Part shown: piece by piece, positions 1 to 13,308 of the stretch | Numbering within the stretch: the stretch's first letter is position 1 | Layout of the letters: every line of letters starts with the position of its first letter | Notes under the pieces: model-generated | The model's database searches: none | What the model was told of the DNA's origin: nothing | What the model saw: the letters and a program-made list of their open reading frames with translations, nothing else | Program-made: the position numbers and the translations under genes | NCBI RefSeq assembly: GCF_001659785.1 | Contig: NZ_CP015961.1 | Coordinates: 868,001 to 932,000 of the forward strand | From: Dietzia timorensis | Lineage (GTDB): Bacteria; Actinomycetota; Actinomycetes; Mycobacteriales; Mycobacteriaceae | DNA length: 64,000 nucleotides | Direction: 5' to 3'

Positions 1-411
1 GCCGCAGATAATGCCAAGTTCGGCCAGCCGGAGATCAACCTCGGCGTCATCCCCGGTATGGGCGGTTCCCAGCGACTGACCCGCGCGGTCGGGCAGTACA
101 AGGCGATGGACATGATTCTCACCGGGCGCACCATCGGCGCAGAGGAGGCCGAGCGCGCGGGGCTCGTATCGCGCATCGTGCCCACCGACGACTTGCTCGC
201 CGAGGCCACGAAGGTCGCCGAGACCATCGCTTCGAAGTCGAAGTACTCGGCGATGGTTGCGAAACGGGTTACCGCCAGAGCGCTGCAGACCACGCTCGCC
301 GAGGGGCTCGAATACGAACAGGCGAACTTCTACGCCATGTTCGGCACGCCAGACCACAAGGAAGGTATGACGGCGTTCAACGAAAAGCGCGAGCCGAAGT
401 GGGATCGCTAG
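1..411 (+). CDS. Enoyl-CoA hydratase/isomerase (crotonase family), 3' part
   Basis: The gene begins upstream of the window; the reading frame is open from base 1. The visible 136 residues are the C-terminal half of a crotonase-fold protein: a stretch reading [16 protein letters not shown] followed by SQRLTRAVG is the classic family signature around the second catalytic acid, and the rest is the trimerisation helix region. The family hydrates 2-enoyl-CoA to 3-hydroxyacyl-CoA in cytosolic fatty-acid degradation; substrate length cannot be told from this part. The stop codon overlaps the start of the next gene, so the two are probably co-transcribed. Confidence 0.93.
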   Translation, partial: AADNAKFGQPEINLGVIPGMGGSQRLTRAVGQYKAMDMILTGRTIGAEEAERAGLVSRIVPTDDLLAEATKVAETIASKSKYSAMVAKRVTARALQTTLAEGLEYEQANFYAMFGTPDHKEGMTAFNEKREPKWDR

Positions 412-1595
412 TGCCCCAGGACGCGTGGTCGCCGACCGCCAGGGAGCCCGGTGACCCGCTCGAGGTGCTCGTGCTCACCGGGTTTCTCGGCGCCGGCAAG
501 ACCACACTGTTCAACTACCTGCTCTCCGGGCTCTCCGGGCTGCGGGTCGCGGCGGTAGTCAATGATTTCGGCGCGGTAGAGGTCGACGCGCTGTCGGTCG
601 CGGGGCGGGTGGATTCGACGATCTCACTCGCCGGCGGCTGCATGTGTTGCGAGATCGATATCACCGAGATCGACACGGCACTTGCGGACCTCGCGGCCCC
701 CGAGCACGGCCTCGACCTGGTCGTCATCGAGGCGTCGGGGCTGGCCGAGCCCGAGGTCCTCGCGACGCTCGTGCGCCGGCAGCCGCGTGACCTGATCTCC
801 TACGGCGGGCTCGTCAACGTCGTCGACGGCGTGCACGTGCGCTCGACGATCGAGCGCCACCCACAGCTGGCCAGGCACCTGTCGATTTCGGATCTTCTGG
901 TGCTGACCAAGACCGATCTGCTCGACGCGGACGCATACGCAGAGGTCCGCGAGTTCCTGCGCGGACAGGCCCCGCGCACGCCGCTCACAAGTGCGGTACG
1001 CGGGCACGTCGACATGCGCCTTCTGTTCGGCGCCGGCACGCAGGGCGGCGCAGCCCGGGGGAGCGTGGACCACCCGGGTGATGGACACGGCGCACACGAA
1101 CACGAACACGAACACGGACACATCCACGATGCGTACTCCTCGTGCGTCCTCGCCCCAGAGCGGCCGCTTCACCCGCGCCGATTCCTGCATGCAGTCTCCG
1201 CACTGCCCGATGGCGTCTTCCGCGTGAAGGGCACGATCGTCCTCGCCGCCGAAGACGGCCGCTGGACCTACGAGATGAGCAAAGTCGGCGACATGCTCGA
1301 TGTGCGTTCCCGGGGACGAAGCGAGGCGGGCGATTCCACGCAGGTCGTCGTCATCGGAATCGATCTGCCAGGGGACACAGAGGGCTCCTTCGACGCTGCG
1401 CAACTGGGCCCGACCGAACACGTCCGCCACGAGGACTCGCTCGTGCTGGAGCCCTACCTCGTCGCACCGGAGTCCGCGACGGACACCGAGGGGTGGATTT
1501 ACGACGACGATCGCGCCACCCCCGTCACCGGAGCAGCGACGATGCTTTCTGATCCCGAGGACCCGGACTCTCAGGATCCCGCAAACACCCCCTGA
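411..1595 (+). CDS. CobW/COG0523-family GTPase, putative metal chaperone
   Basis: A P-loop GTPase of the CobW/ZNG family, about 394 aa. The Walker A motif GFLGAGKT lies near residues 24-31 and the metal-binding CxCC motif (GGCMCCE) at about residues 77-80. A His/Glu-rich linker (alternating H and E, about residues 225-241) precedes a CobW C-terminal domain. Such proteins insert or deliver Zn or Co in the cytosol; the His-rich stretch suggests zinc or cobalt. Two GTG starts are possible: 411, which overlaps the upstream stop by one base (TAGTG), and 399, four codons earlier. I prefer 411 as the coupled start. No nearby partner enzyme identifies the client. Confidence 0.9.
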   Translation: MPQDAWSPTAREPGDPLEVLVLTGFLGAGKTTLFNYLLSGLSGLRVAAVVNDFGAVEVDALSVAGRVDSTISLAGGCMCCEIDITEIDTALADLAAPEHGLDLVVIEASGLAEPEVLATLVRRQPRDLISYGGLVNVVDGVHVRSTIERHPQLARHLSISDLLVLTKTDLLDADAYAEVREFLRGQAPRTPLTSAVRGHVDMRLLFGAGTQGGAARGSVDHPGDGHGAHEHEHEHGHIHDAYSSCVLAPERPLHPRRFLHAVSALPDGVFRVKGTIVLAAEDGRWTYEMSKVGDMLDVRSRGRSEAGDSTQVVVIGIDLPGDTEGSFDAAQLGPTEHVRHEDSLVLEPYLVAPESATDTEGWIYDDDRATPVTGAATMLSDPEDPDSQDPANTP

Positions 1596-1714
1596 CTTAG
1601 GCAACGCTAAGCAATAAGCTGCGCTTTTGTTTCCGGATCTATCTATATGTGGGGGCATTATCGGAGTGGCATGAGGCAAACATAAGAAAAATTGCCACAC
1701 GTCAACCCGATGTT

Positions 1715-1743
1715 TTGTGCGGGGGTAGTCCTCCCCCTATAGT
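1715..1743 (+). promoter_or_regulatory. Putative sigma-A promoter of the GAF-LuxR gene
   Basis: TTGTGC (1715-1720) and TATAGT (1738-1743) are separated by 17 bases. The spacer carries an inverted GGGGG/CCCCC pair (1721-1725 and 1733-1737) that could be an operator. The start codon is about 75 bases downstream. Confidence 0.5.
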
Positions 1744-1817
1744 GGGTACCGAAGGGCCTTCCGCCGGTGGTTGAAAATCTCGCCATCTCGGGTCGGAAGT
1801 GTTTCGAGGGAGTCGCA

Positions 1818-2738
1818 ATGAGTGATACGCGAACCGGCCTGTCCGCAGGCGCACGAGCCCGGAAGGATCGGGACCGCGCAGCCGTGCGGGCTGCTCTTGA
1901 AGACCTCCGGAAGAACACCGGGGTGTTGATCGTCTTCGGTGGCTACGTCACCGATAGCAAGGTGCTCCACCTCTGCGAGTCCATCGGATTCAGCTCTATC
2001 AAGGACCTCAATGTCGAGGTGCAGCCCGGCAGTGGTGTCGGTGGCCGCGTCGTCTCCACGGGCAAGCCATTCGGTGTCACAGAGTACTTGCGCTCGGGCG
2101 TAATCAGTCACGAGTACGACGACCTCGCGCGGCAGGAAGGCATTCGTTCCCTCGCCGCCATCCCGGCGATCGTCGGTGACTCGGTTCGCGCAGTGCTCTA
2201 TGTCGCAATGCGAACCAATGTCCGCTTCGGTGAGAAGGCGCTCGCGGAGATGACGTCGGTCGGCCGCCGCCTCGAGCAGCACCTCGCTGTCGCCGACGCG
2301 CTGGACGGCGGCGGTGCCGGCCGCACGGGCTCTGTCCGCGCGGTCCCCAGCTCGCTGGGGGCGGATTCGCCCGATGCCGGCTCGTCCTCCTCGGAGTTCG
2401 ATGCGGCACTCATCCACGAGCGGATGCGCGAAACCCACGCCAAGCTCCGCGTGCTGTCCTCGCGCACCGAGGATCCGTTGACGCGGATGGAACTCGAGTC
2501 GATCGCCGCGGACCTCGTAGCGCCGACCTCGTCGGTGACGGCGGCGAAGCTCGCGCGCCGCGAGCTCGACGTGCTCGCCTGCGTCGCTCAGGGCAAGACC
2601 AATATCGAGACCGGCCAGATCATGGGTATCGGCGCCGAGACCGTGAAGAGCTACCTGCGCTCGGCGATGCGCAAGCTCGACGCGCACACTCGGTACGAGG
2701 CGGTCAACGCAGCCCGTCGCATCGGCGCGCTTCCGTAG
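1818..2738 (+). CDS. GAF-domain LuxR-family transcriptional regulator
   Basis: A 306-aa one-component regulator. The N-terminal two thirds (about residues 30-160) look like a GAF sensor domain, followed by a linker and a C-terminal LuxR-type HTH (about residues 245-306: RRELDVLACVAQGKTN then AETVKSYLRSAMRKL), the usual DNA-binding tetrahelix. The start at ATG 1818 is preceded by GAGGGA at good spacing; an upstream in-frame start at 1767 has no such site. The gene stands alone between the cobW-like gene and the convergent adenosyltransferase. Ligand and targets cannot be told; similar proteins in this order regulate hydrocarbon or acid responses, which is not shown here. Confidence 0.87.
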   Translation: MSDTRTGLSAGARARKDRDRAAVRAALEDLRKNTGVLIVFGGYVTDSKVLHLCESIGFSSIKDLNVEVQPGSGVGGRVVSTGKPFGVTEYLRSGVISHEYDDLARQEGIRSLAAIPAIVGDSVRAVLYVAMRTNVRFGEKALAEMTSVGRRLEQHLAVADALDGGGAGRTGSVRAVPSSLGADSPDAGSSSSEFDAALIHERMRETHAKLRVLSSRTEDPLTRMELESIAADLVAPTSSVTAAKLARRELDVLACVAQGKTNIETGQIMGIGAETVKSYLRSAMRKLDAHTRYEAVNAARRIGALP

Positions 2739-2785
2739 GTCGGGGCGCGAGGCGCGCCCACCGCGCCTCGGGTTCGAGAACGACG

Positions 2786-2821
2786 AGGGGCGAAGATCCA
2801 GCTAGTGAGATCTTCGCCCCT
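2786..2821. terminator. Bidirectional terminator between convergent genes
   Basis: Perfect 13-base inverted repeat (2786-2798 and 2809-2821, arm AGGGGCGAAGATC) with a 10-base loop, between the LuxR gene and the convergent adenosyltransferase gene. It directly abuts one copy of the repeated 11-mer at 2821-2831. Confidence 0.8.
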
Positions 2822-2831
2822 CCGCCGTCAT
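2821..2831 (-). repeat. ATGACGGCGGA element, intergenic copy
   Basis: Exact 11-base copy, reverse orientation, flanking the terminator at 2786-2821 and outside coding sequence. Confidence 0.7.
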
Positions 2832-2840
2832 TTCCGGATG

Positions 2841-3422
2841 TTATTCCTTGGTGCGGTTGCCGCCGGGGGACCAGAGAACATCCTCGCCGTCGTTGGCGAC
2901 GCGGCACAGGACGAACAGGAGATCCGAGAGCCGATTGAGATACTTTGCCGGCAGCGCCGAGGTCGTCTCGGGATTCTCGCGCGCCGCGGTCCAGGCGCTG
3001 CGCTCGGCGCGGCGGCACACCGTGCGGGCGAGATGGAGGTGTGCGGCGAGCGGGGTGCCCCCGGCGAGGATGAAGGAATTCAGCGGTTCGAGGGAATCGT
3101 TGTACTCGTCGATCCAACCCTCGATCCTCGTGATGTACTCCGGCGTGATGCGCAACGGCGGGTACTTCGGCTCGGCCTCGACCGGTGTCGACAGGTCCGC
3201 GCCGGCGTCGAAGAGGTCGTTCTGCACGGCGAGGAGACGATCGCGAATCCCCGGATCGGGGTCGCCGGTGGCCACGGCGATGCCGATCGCCGCACCGGTT
3301 TCGTCGCAGTCTGCGTACGCGGTCAGCCGGGCATCGTCCTTGGCCACGCGCTCGAAATTCGACAGTCCGGTCGTGCCGTCGTCGCCGGTACGGGTGTAGA
3401 TGCGTGTCAGATGAACAGCCAT
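2841..3422 (-). CDS. Cob(I)yrinic acid a,c-diamide adenosyltransferase, PduO type
   Basis: A 193-aa PduO-type corrinoid adenosyltransferase, which transfers the adenosyl group of ATP to cob(I)alamin to make coenzyme B12. The N-terminus VHLTRIYTRTGDDGTTGLSN is the family's ATP-binding signature; the C-terminal motif with RRAERS and YLNRLSDLLF is the conserved helix around the active site. Length is typical of the family. The longer open frame upstream to 3932 crosses into murA on the other strand and is a shadow. The gene diverges from murA, the arrangement I recall in M. tuberculosis (Rv1314c-Rv1315). Confidence 0.93.
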   Translation of the reverse strand: MAVHLTRIYTRTGDDGTTGLSNFERVAKDDARLTAYADCDETGAAIGIAVATGDPDPGIRDRLLAVQNDLFDAGADLSTPVEAEPKYPPLRITPEYITRIEGWIDEYNDSLEPLNSFILAGGTPLAAHLHLARTVCRRAERSAWTAARENPETTSALPAKYLNRLSDLLFVLCRVANDGEDVLWSPGGNRTKE

Positions 3423-3469
3423 GTCTAGGACGATACCCGCGCCCGAGATCGCGACGGGGCCACGATTTC

Positions 3470-3475
3470 TAATAG
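3470..3475 (+). promoter_or_regulatory. Putative -10 element for murA
   Basis: TAATAG lies in the 84-base divergent region. Transcription from it would start within a few bases of GTG 3486, so a leaderless or very short leader transcript is possible; no clear -35 box is seen. Confidence 0.4.
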
Positions 3476-3506
3476 TGTGTACAGCGTGAGTAGCGCTGCA
3501 GGGCAA

Positions 3507-4766
3507 ATGTCTCAAAGCTTTTTCGTACAGGGCGGGGTGCGGCTGGCCGGCGAGATCCCGGTCACCGGCGCGAAGAACAGTGTTCTCAAATTGATGGCGG
3601 TGGCGCTCATGGCGCCGGGCCGCACGACGCTGACGAACTGCCCGGACATCGCCGACGTTCCGGCGATGGCGAAGGTCCTCCGCCTCCTCGGCTGTGAGGT
3701 CGAGGTGTCGGGCGATGTCGTGACGATCGATACGCCCGAGGAGATCTCGAATGAGGCGACCGATAAGTCGGTGCAGAAGCTGCGCGCCTCGGTGTGTGTC
3801 CTCGGTCCGCTCGTGGGGCGCACCGGTGGCGCGGTAGTCGCTATGCCCGGTGGCGATGCGATCGGTAACCGCCCACTCGATATGCACCAGCGCGGGCTGA
3901 ATCATCTCGGCGCGGAGACGCATATGGACCATGGCCGGGTCGTGGCACGCGCCGAGAAGCTCGTCGGCTCCGAGTACAAGCTCAGTTTTCCGTCGGTGGG
4001 TGCCACGGAAACCTTTGTCACCGCTGCGGTTCTCGCCGAAGGGAAATCCGTCCTATATAACGCTGCGCGCGAGCCGGAGATCATCGATATCTGCGATCTG
4101 CTCTCCGAAATGGGTGCGAAGATCTCCGGTGCCGGAACCAACGTCATCGAGATCGAGGGCGTCGATTCGCTCTCGCCGGTCTCGCATCGGGTGATCGGCG
4201 ACCGGATCGTCGCGGCGACGTGGGTGTTCGCCTCGCTGATGACGCGCGGCGACGTCACCATCACGGGAGTGGACCCCATGCATGTACACGTTCCCCTCGA
4301 GCGCCTCCGGGGAGTAGGCGCGGAAATCGAAGTGGGGGAGAACCGCATCCGAGTGGTGCAGGAGGGGCGTCCGCAGTCCATTCACACGCAGACGATGCCG
4401 TATCCCGGTTTTCCCACCGACCTCCAACCGATGGCGATCGCCCTCGCCGCGGTCTCCGAGGGGATGAGCGTGGTCACCGAGAACATCTTCGAGTCCCGCT
4501 TCCGATTCGTCGAGGAGATGGTGCGGATGGGTGTGGACGCGGAGACCGATGGTCATCACGCGCGAATCGTCGGTCGCGCACGGCTCGACTCGGCGACGGT
4601 GTGGGCGTCCGATATTCGCGCCGGCGCCGGCCTGGTCCTCGCCGCGATGTGCGCGGACGGTGAGTCCGAGGTGTGCGAGGTGCACCATATCGACCGGGGT
4701 TATCCGGCGTTCGTCGAGAATGTGCGCAGCCTCGGCGGGATAATTCGCCGCGAGGACACCGAATAG
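3507..4766 (+). CDS. murA: UDP-N-acetylglucosamine 1-carboxyvinyltransferase (MurA)
   Basis: First committed enzyme of peptidoglycan synthesis: transfers enolpyruvate from PEP to UDP-GlcNAc in the cytosol. About 419 aa, with the family start ([10 protein letters not shown]) and two EPT-fold domains. The active-site loop reads PGGDAIG: Asp117 (codon at 3855) replaces the catalytic Cys found in E. coli (Cys115), as in mycobacteria, where the change confers intrinsic fosfomycin resistance. ATG 3507 aligns with known MurA N-termini; GTG 3486 or 3477 would add 7 or 10 residues and 3486 could serve a leaderless mRNA. It lies directly before the rRNA operon, separated by terminators. Confidence 0.97.
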   Translation: MSQSFFVQGGVRLAGEIPVTGAKNSVLKLMAVALMAPGRTTLTNCPDIADVPAMAKVLRLLGCEVEVSGDVVTIDTPEEISNEATDKSVQKLRASVCVLGPLVGRTGGAVVAMPGGDAIGNRPLDMHQRGLNHLGAETHMDHGRVVARAEKLVGSEYKLSFPSVGATETFVTAAVLAEGKSVLYNAAREPEIIDICDLLSEMGAKISGAGTNVIEIEGVDSLSPVSHRVIGDRIVAATWVFASLMTRGDVTITGVDPMHVHVPLERLRGVGAEIEVGENRIRVVQEGRPQSIHTQTMPYPGFPTDLQPMAIALAAVSEGMSVVTENIFESRFRFVEEMVRMGVDAETDGHHARIVGRARLDSATVWASDIRAGAGLVLAAMCADGESEVCEVHHIDRGYPAFVENVRSLGGIIRREDTE

Positions 4767-4810
4767 CAACCTCGGGCCGCGACGAAGGTGTCGTCGGGGT
4801 GAACTGCCCC

Positions 4811-4835
4811 AGTGCAGTCACTGTCGAACTGCACT
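4811..4835 (+). terminator. Small hairpin after murA
   Basis: AGTGCAGT (4811-4818) is perfectly repeated in inverse at 4828-4835 with a 9-base loop. There is no T run; it may assist the stronger hairpin 50 bases downstream. Confidence 0.35.
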
Positions 4836-4885
4836 TTCACAGCGGGCCGCCCCGGCTGTTCGCCGCACTCACTATGTTCTTGCAG

Positions 4886-4909
4886 GTGGCAGGGTTTTTA
4901 CCCTGCCAC
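4886..4909 (+). terminator. murA terminator
   Basis: A perfect 10-base stem GTGGCAGGGT/ACCCTGCCAC with a TTTT loop, followed by a T-rich tail (TTTCGTCATTT). It separates murA from the rRNA promoter region. Confidence 0.82.
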
Positions 4910-5440
4910 TTTCGTCATTTATGACGCCGGAGGCCCCGCGCACCCTCCGCCCACGAGGCCTTAGCCCCTCTGGGGAGCGGTGATTCCGCGCCCTTCTCCG
5001 AGAACGCGAATATCTGTGTGACCAGGCGATTTGGCTTGTTGTTTGGAAGTGTGTAACTTAGTTGAGGCCGCAAGGGAGCGGGGCGAGATTCCAGAAGGGA
5101 TCGGGTCCTTCTCGCCACACAAACGGGAGCCGACTATTCAGTCCGACTCGCCGACGGAGAAACGGTTTGCGTAACTCCGATCGGATGAGCTAGGCTGGGG
5201 GAGTTGCTTCCGGGAGGTTGCGGCGGCCGGGAATGCGGGTTGGCCAGCGGTTTTGTTGGTTGATTGTGTTTCTGGGTGGTGTTTGAGAACTCAACAGTGT
5301 GTCTATGTAGTGATAGTGCCAAATTATTTTTTTGGTTGTCATCTCCTGTTTTTCCTCGTTTAGCGGGGGGTGACGTTTTTTATACAGGCCAGTTTTGGTT
5401 TGTTTTTTGGTTAGGGTTTGCTCTTTCTATATGGTTTAGA
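4910..5440 (+). promoter_or_regulatory. rRNA operon promoter and leader region
   Basis: This 530-base stretch without a convincing gene drives the rRNA operon. The clearest promoter is TTGCGT (5167-5172) with TAGGCT (5191-5196), spacing 18. A second candidate lies near 5037-5061 (TTGTTG and TAACTT). The leader downstream becomes T-rich and contains TTTGAGAACTCAACAG (from 5282), repeated in similar form in the 16S-23S spacer, and a boxA-like TTTGCTCTTT (from 5417) expected to load the Nus antitermination complex. Short open frames here are not credible genes. Confidence 0.7.
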
Positions 5441-10437
<4,997 letters not shown>

Positions 10438-10531
10438 AAGTAACTTGTAATTGATACACGCGTCCACTGTGCAGTATCTGAAACACCACACCACACATGG
10501 TTTGCGTGTGTGGCTGCCTGTTTCACCTTGT

Positions 10532-10649
10532 TTCGGTGGCTATAGCGGCAGGGAAACGCCCGGTCCCATTCCGAACCCGGAAGCTAAGCCTGCCAGCGCC
10601 CATGGTACTGCAACCGAGAGGTTGTGGGAGAGTAGGACACCGCCGAACT
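10532..10649 (+). rRNA. rrf: 5S ribosomal RNA
   Basis: TTCGGTGGCTATAGCGGCAG starts and AGTAGGACACCGCCGAAC ends a 5S rRNA of about 118 bases; the two termini pair to close helix I and the CCGAACCCGGAAG loop is conserved. It lies about 95 bases after 23S. Confidence 0.96.
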
Positions 10650-10657
10650 AAAATTGA

Positions 10658-10691
10658 ACTAAGGCCCAGAGCAATCGCTCTGGGCCTTAGT
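10658..10691 (+). terminator. rRNA operon terminator
   Basis: A perfect 15-base stem (10658-10672 with 10677-10691, arm ACTAAGGCCCAGAGC) and an AATC tetraloop directly after 5S. It is symmetrical and may also stop the convergent nitronate monooxygenase transcript. Confidence 0.92.
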
Positions 10692-10717
10692 CGTATGTGT
10701 ATGTCTATGTCTGTTGC

Positions 10718-11818
10718 CTATGACTTGTCGCCGAAGGGGTCGATTGCTGCGAATACCTGCTCGAGAGCCATGCCCTCCATGAATCCTGAAGGTGCTTGTT
10801 TGCTGTGCGAGGCAGAACTCCCACACCAGAGTGCGACATATTCGGATCCGTGTTTCAGATCCAGCGATAGCGCTGAGGCGCGAAGCGGCTTTGTCATTTG
10901 ATTGTTGTAGGGATAGGCGGCCGGTGCGTTCTGTGTGGCCAGAACGAATCTGTTGATGACCCCGCGTGCGGGTCGGCCGGAGAATCCTCGGGTGAACTGG
11001 GTCGTCGATTCGCCTTTCGAATCGAAGTGTTGTTTGACGCCGTAGCGGTGCGGCGCGCTAGTTCCTGCCTCTGGTGTATTGAGCAGCGCGGTGCCCAATT
11101 GAACGGCGTCTGCGCCGGCCTCGAGGGCGGCGCGCGCGTCGACCGCTGAATGGATTCCTCCGGTGGCGACTATCGGGACATCGTCGAGCTCGGCACGGAT
11201 CGCCTGGGTCAGGTCGACAGTGGTACGACCGATAGGTTCGTCGGCGATAGAGAAGGTGCTCTGATGCCCACCGGCCTCTGACCCTTGCGCGATGAGGATG
11301 TCGGCTCCACGTTCTCGGGCATCCCGAGCATCGTTCACTGTGGTGACCATTATTGCGATCTCGGTGCCGACGTCATGTAGTCGGCGGACGATTTCCGCAT
11401 CGGGCAGGCCGAAGGTAAACGACACCAGAGGAACTGGGTTCTTGCACAGGTAGTCGATTTTTCCGGCGTAGTCGTTGTCGGTGAAGCTTGCCGGCGCGGG
11501 ACCGTCGAGACCGGCGGCCATTGCAATTCGCTCGAGTGTCCTGGCGAACCCGTCTATCTCGACGTCGGTGGTGGCGCTGCGTGCGTCGTCATACTGGGTG
11601 ATGAATAGGTTGACCCCGAAGAGCTCGGTGCCGGCACTCCGTACGGCTCCGATGTCGCTGCGAAGATCGTCGACGGATTGGTATCCGGCGGCGAGGAAAC
11701 CGATACCCCCGGCCTTGGCCGCGGCGGTGACGAGTGCGGCTGTCGTGGGGCCTCCGGCCATGGGTGCGGCGATGATTGGAATACTCAGTGCGCTGAGAAT
11801 TGATCGTGGAGTCGACAA
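10718..11818 (-). CDS. Nitronate monooxygenase (2-nitropropane dioxygenase family)
   Basis: A 366-aa FMN-dependent TIM-barrel enzyme of the NMO family, which oxidises alkyl nitronates with O2 and is usually cytosolic. The N-terminal PIIAAPMAGG and the signature AQGSEAGGH with the catalytic His at about 185 are present, as is the phosphate-binding ATGGIHSAVDARAALEAGADAVQLG segment in two parts. The start is TTG at 11818, preceded by a strong AAGGAAAGG site; no in-frame ATG fits. It is divergent from fadA. Physiological substrate unknown; many such proteins detoxify propionate-3-nitronate, which is an inference here. Confidence 0.9.
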   Translation of the reverse strand: MSTPRSILSALSIPIIAAPMAGGPTTAALVTAAAKAGGIGFLAAGYQSVDDLRSDIGAVRSAGTELFGVNLFITQYDDARSATTDVEIDGFARTLERIAMAAGLDGPAPASFTDNDYAGKIDYLCKNPVPLVSFTFGLPDAEIVRRLHDVGTEIAIMVTTVNDARDARERGADILIAQGSEAGGHQSTFSIADEPIGRTTVDLTQAIRAELDDVPIVATGGIHSAVDARAALEAGADAVQLGTALLNTPEAGTSAPHRYGVKQHFDSKGESTTQFTRGFSGRPARGVINRFVLATQNAPAAYPYNNQMTKPLRASALSLDLKHGSEYVALWCGSSASHSKQAPSGFMEGMALEQVFAAIDPFGDKS

Positions 11819-12033
11819 GATGTGCGCCTTTCCTTCCTCGGTCGCCTAACGCGCGGCCGGGCGCAGCCGGGGCCGATGAGTATGTATCGTGTTTGAGCTC
11901 CACGATACGACTTCCCGAGTCGTGTTCGGTGTCCCGGAATTCGCCGTCGAGTGGCGGGCCATTACCGTAAACTAGAACACGTTGCATTTTTCGCAGAACG
12001 CGTCTGCCCCACCGGAAGGCTGTGGAGAACCAT

Positions 12034-13260
12034 ATGACGAGCACGCACGTACCCGAAGCGTTTATCTATGACGCAATTCGTACCCCGCGCGGCAAGGGGA
12101 AGCCGGGCGGATCGCTGTACACGGTCAAACCGATAGATCTCGTAGTCGGACTGATCGAGGAGATCCGACAGCGGTTCCCGGACCTGGACGAGGACCGAAT
12201 TTCGGACATCATTCTCGGAATCGTTACGCCGATCGGCGACCAAGGTATGGACCTGCCGCGGATCGCTGCCCTCGCAGCGAAGATGCCGGATACCGTTGCC
12301 GGGGTACAGATCAACCGCTTCTGCGCATCGGGCCTATCAGCTGTGAACATGGCTGCGGCGAAGGTTCGCTCCGGCTGGGACGAGCTCGTATTCGCGGGCG
12401 GCGTCGAGTCTATGTCTCGCGTACCGATGGGGACCGATGGCGGTTCATGGGCGACCGACCCCGTGACGAACTACGAGACGTATTTCTCGCCGCAGGGCGT
12501 GGGCGCGGACCTCATCGCCTCGATTGAGGGCTTCGACCGCGAGCGTGTGGACGCCCTTGCCGTGCGCTCCCAGGAATTCGCCAAGCGGGCGTGGGACGAA
12601 GGACGCTTCGATCGCTCCGTTGTTCCTGTGCGCGACCGCAATGGTCTGCTCCTGCTCGACCGGGATGAGCATATGCGCCCGGGCGCGACGGTGGAGTCGT
12701 TGTCGGCGTTGAAGCCTTCGTTCAAGATGGCCGGCGAAATGGGCGGTTTCGATGCGGTGGCGCTACAGAAGTATCACTGGGTCGATGAGATCGAGCACGT
12801 GCATCACGCCGGCAATTCTTCCGGGATCGTCGATGGTGCCGCGCTTGTCGTTGTCGGAAGCGAAAAGGCCGGTAATGACATGGGGATGGAGCCGCGCGCC
12901 CGCGTCGTTTCGCAGGCGACGTCCGGAGCAGATACGACGATCATGCTCACCGGGCCGACCCCGGCGGCGAAGAAGGCGCTCGCGATGGCGGGGCTGGAAC
13001 CGGAAGACATCGATATCTGGGAAATCAATGAGGCGTTCGCCTCCGTGGTCTTGCGTTTCCAGAAGGACATGAACATCCCCGATGAGAAACTCAACCCCAA
13101 CGGCGGCGCCATCGCGATGGGACATCCGCTCGGAGCGACCGGCGCGATGATCCTCGGCTCGACCATCGACGAGCTCCACCGCACGGGCGGCAAACGCGCC
13201 CTCGTCACACTGTGCGTCGGCGGCGGCATGGGCGTCGCCACCATCATCGAGCGGGTCTGA
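12034..13260 (+). CDS. fadA: Acetyl-CoA C-acyltransferase (thiolase)
   Basis: Beta-oxidation thiolase, 408 aa. It splits 3-ketoacyl-CoA with CoA in the last step of the cycle. Catalytic residues are visible: nucleophilic Cys97 in [11 protein letters not shown], His364 in GHPLGATGA and Cys394 in CVGGGMG. ATG 12034 has GGAG upstream; a GTG at 12022 would add four residues. It forms an operon with fadB 48 bases downstream, making the trifunctional-enzyme pair (thiolase beta subunit with hydratase/dehydrogenase alpha subunit), the same order as M. tuberculosis Rv0859-Rv0860. Confidence 0.95.
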   Translation: MTSTHVPEAFIYDAIRTPRGKGKPGGSLYTVKPIDLVVGLIEEIRQRFPDLDEDRISDIILGIVTPIGDQGMDLPRIAALAAKMPDTVAGVQINRFCASGLSAVNMAAAKVRSGWDELVFAGGVESMSRVPMGTDGGSWATDPVTNYETYFSPQGVGADLIASIEGFDRERVDALAVRSQEFAKRAWDEGRFDRSVVPVRDRNGLLLLDRDEHMRPGATVESLSALKPSFKMAGEMGGFDAVALQKYHWVDEIEHVHHAGNSSGIVDGAALVVVGSEKAGNDMGMEPRARVVSQATSGADTTIMLTGPTPAAKKALAMAGLEPEDIDIWEINEAFASVVLRFQKDMNIPDEKLNPNGGAIAMGHPLGATGAMILGSTIDELHRTGGKRALVTLCVGGGMGVATIIERV

Positions 13261-13308
13261 CCGCTTCCACCAACACGCGAATTCACTACCTCGGGAGATT
13301 TACTACTG

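Noticed and set aside
1081-1131. Short tandem repeat of CACGAA in the cobW-like gene
   Set aside because: It encodes the His/Glu-rich metal linker expected for the family, so no separate repeat element is claimed.
624-1700. Long reverse-strand open frame over the cobW-like gene
   Set aside because: It is the complement of the GTPase frame in GC-rich DNA; its product is Arg/His-rich and has no family feature.
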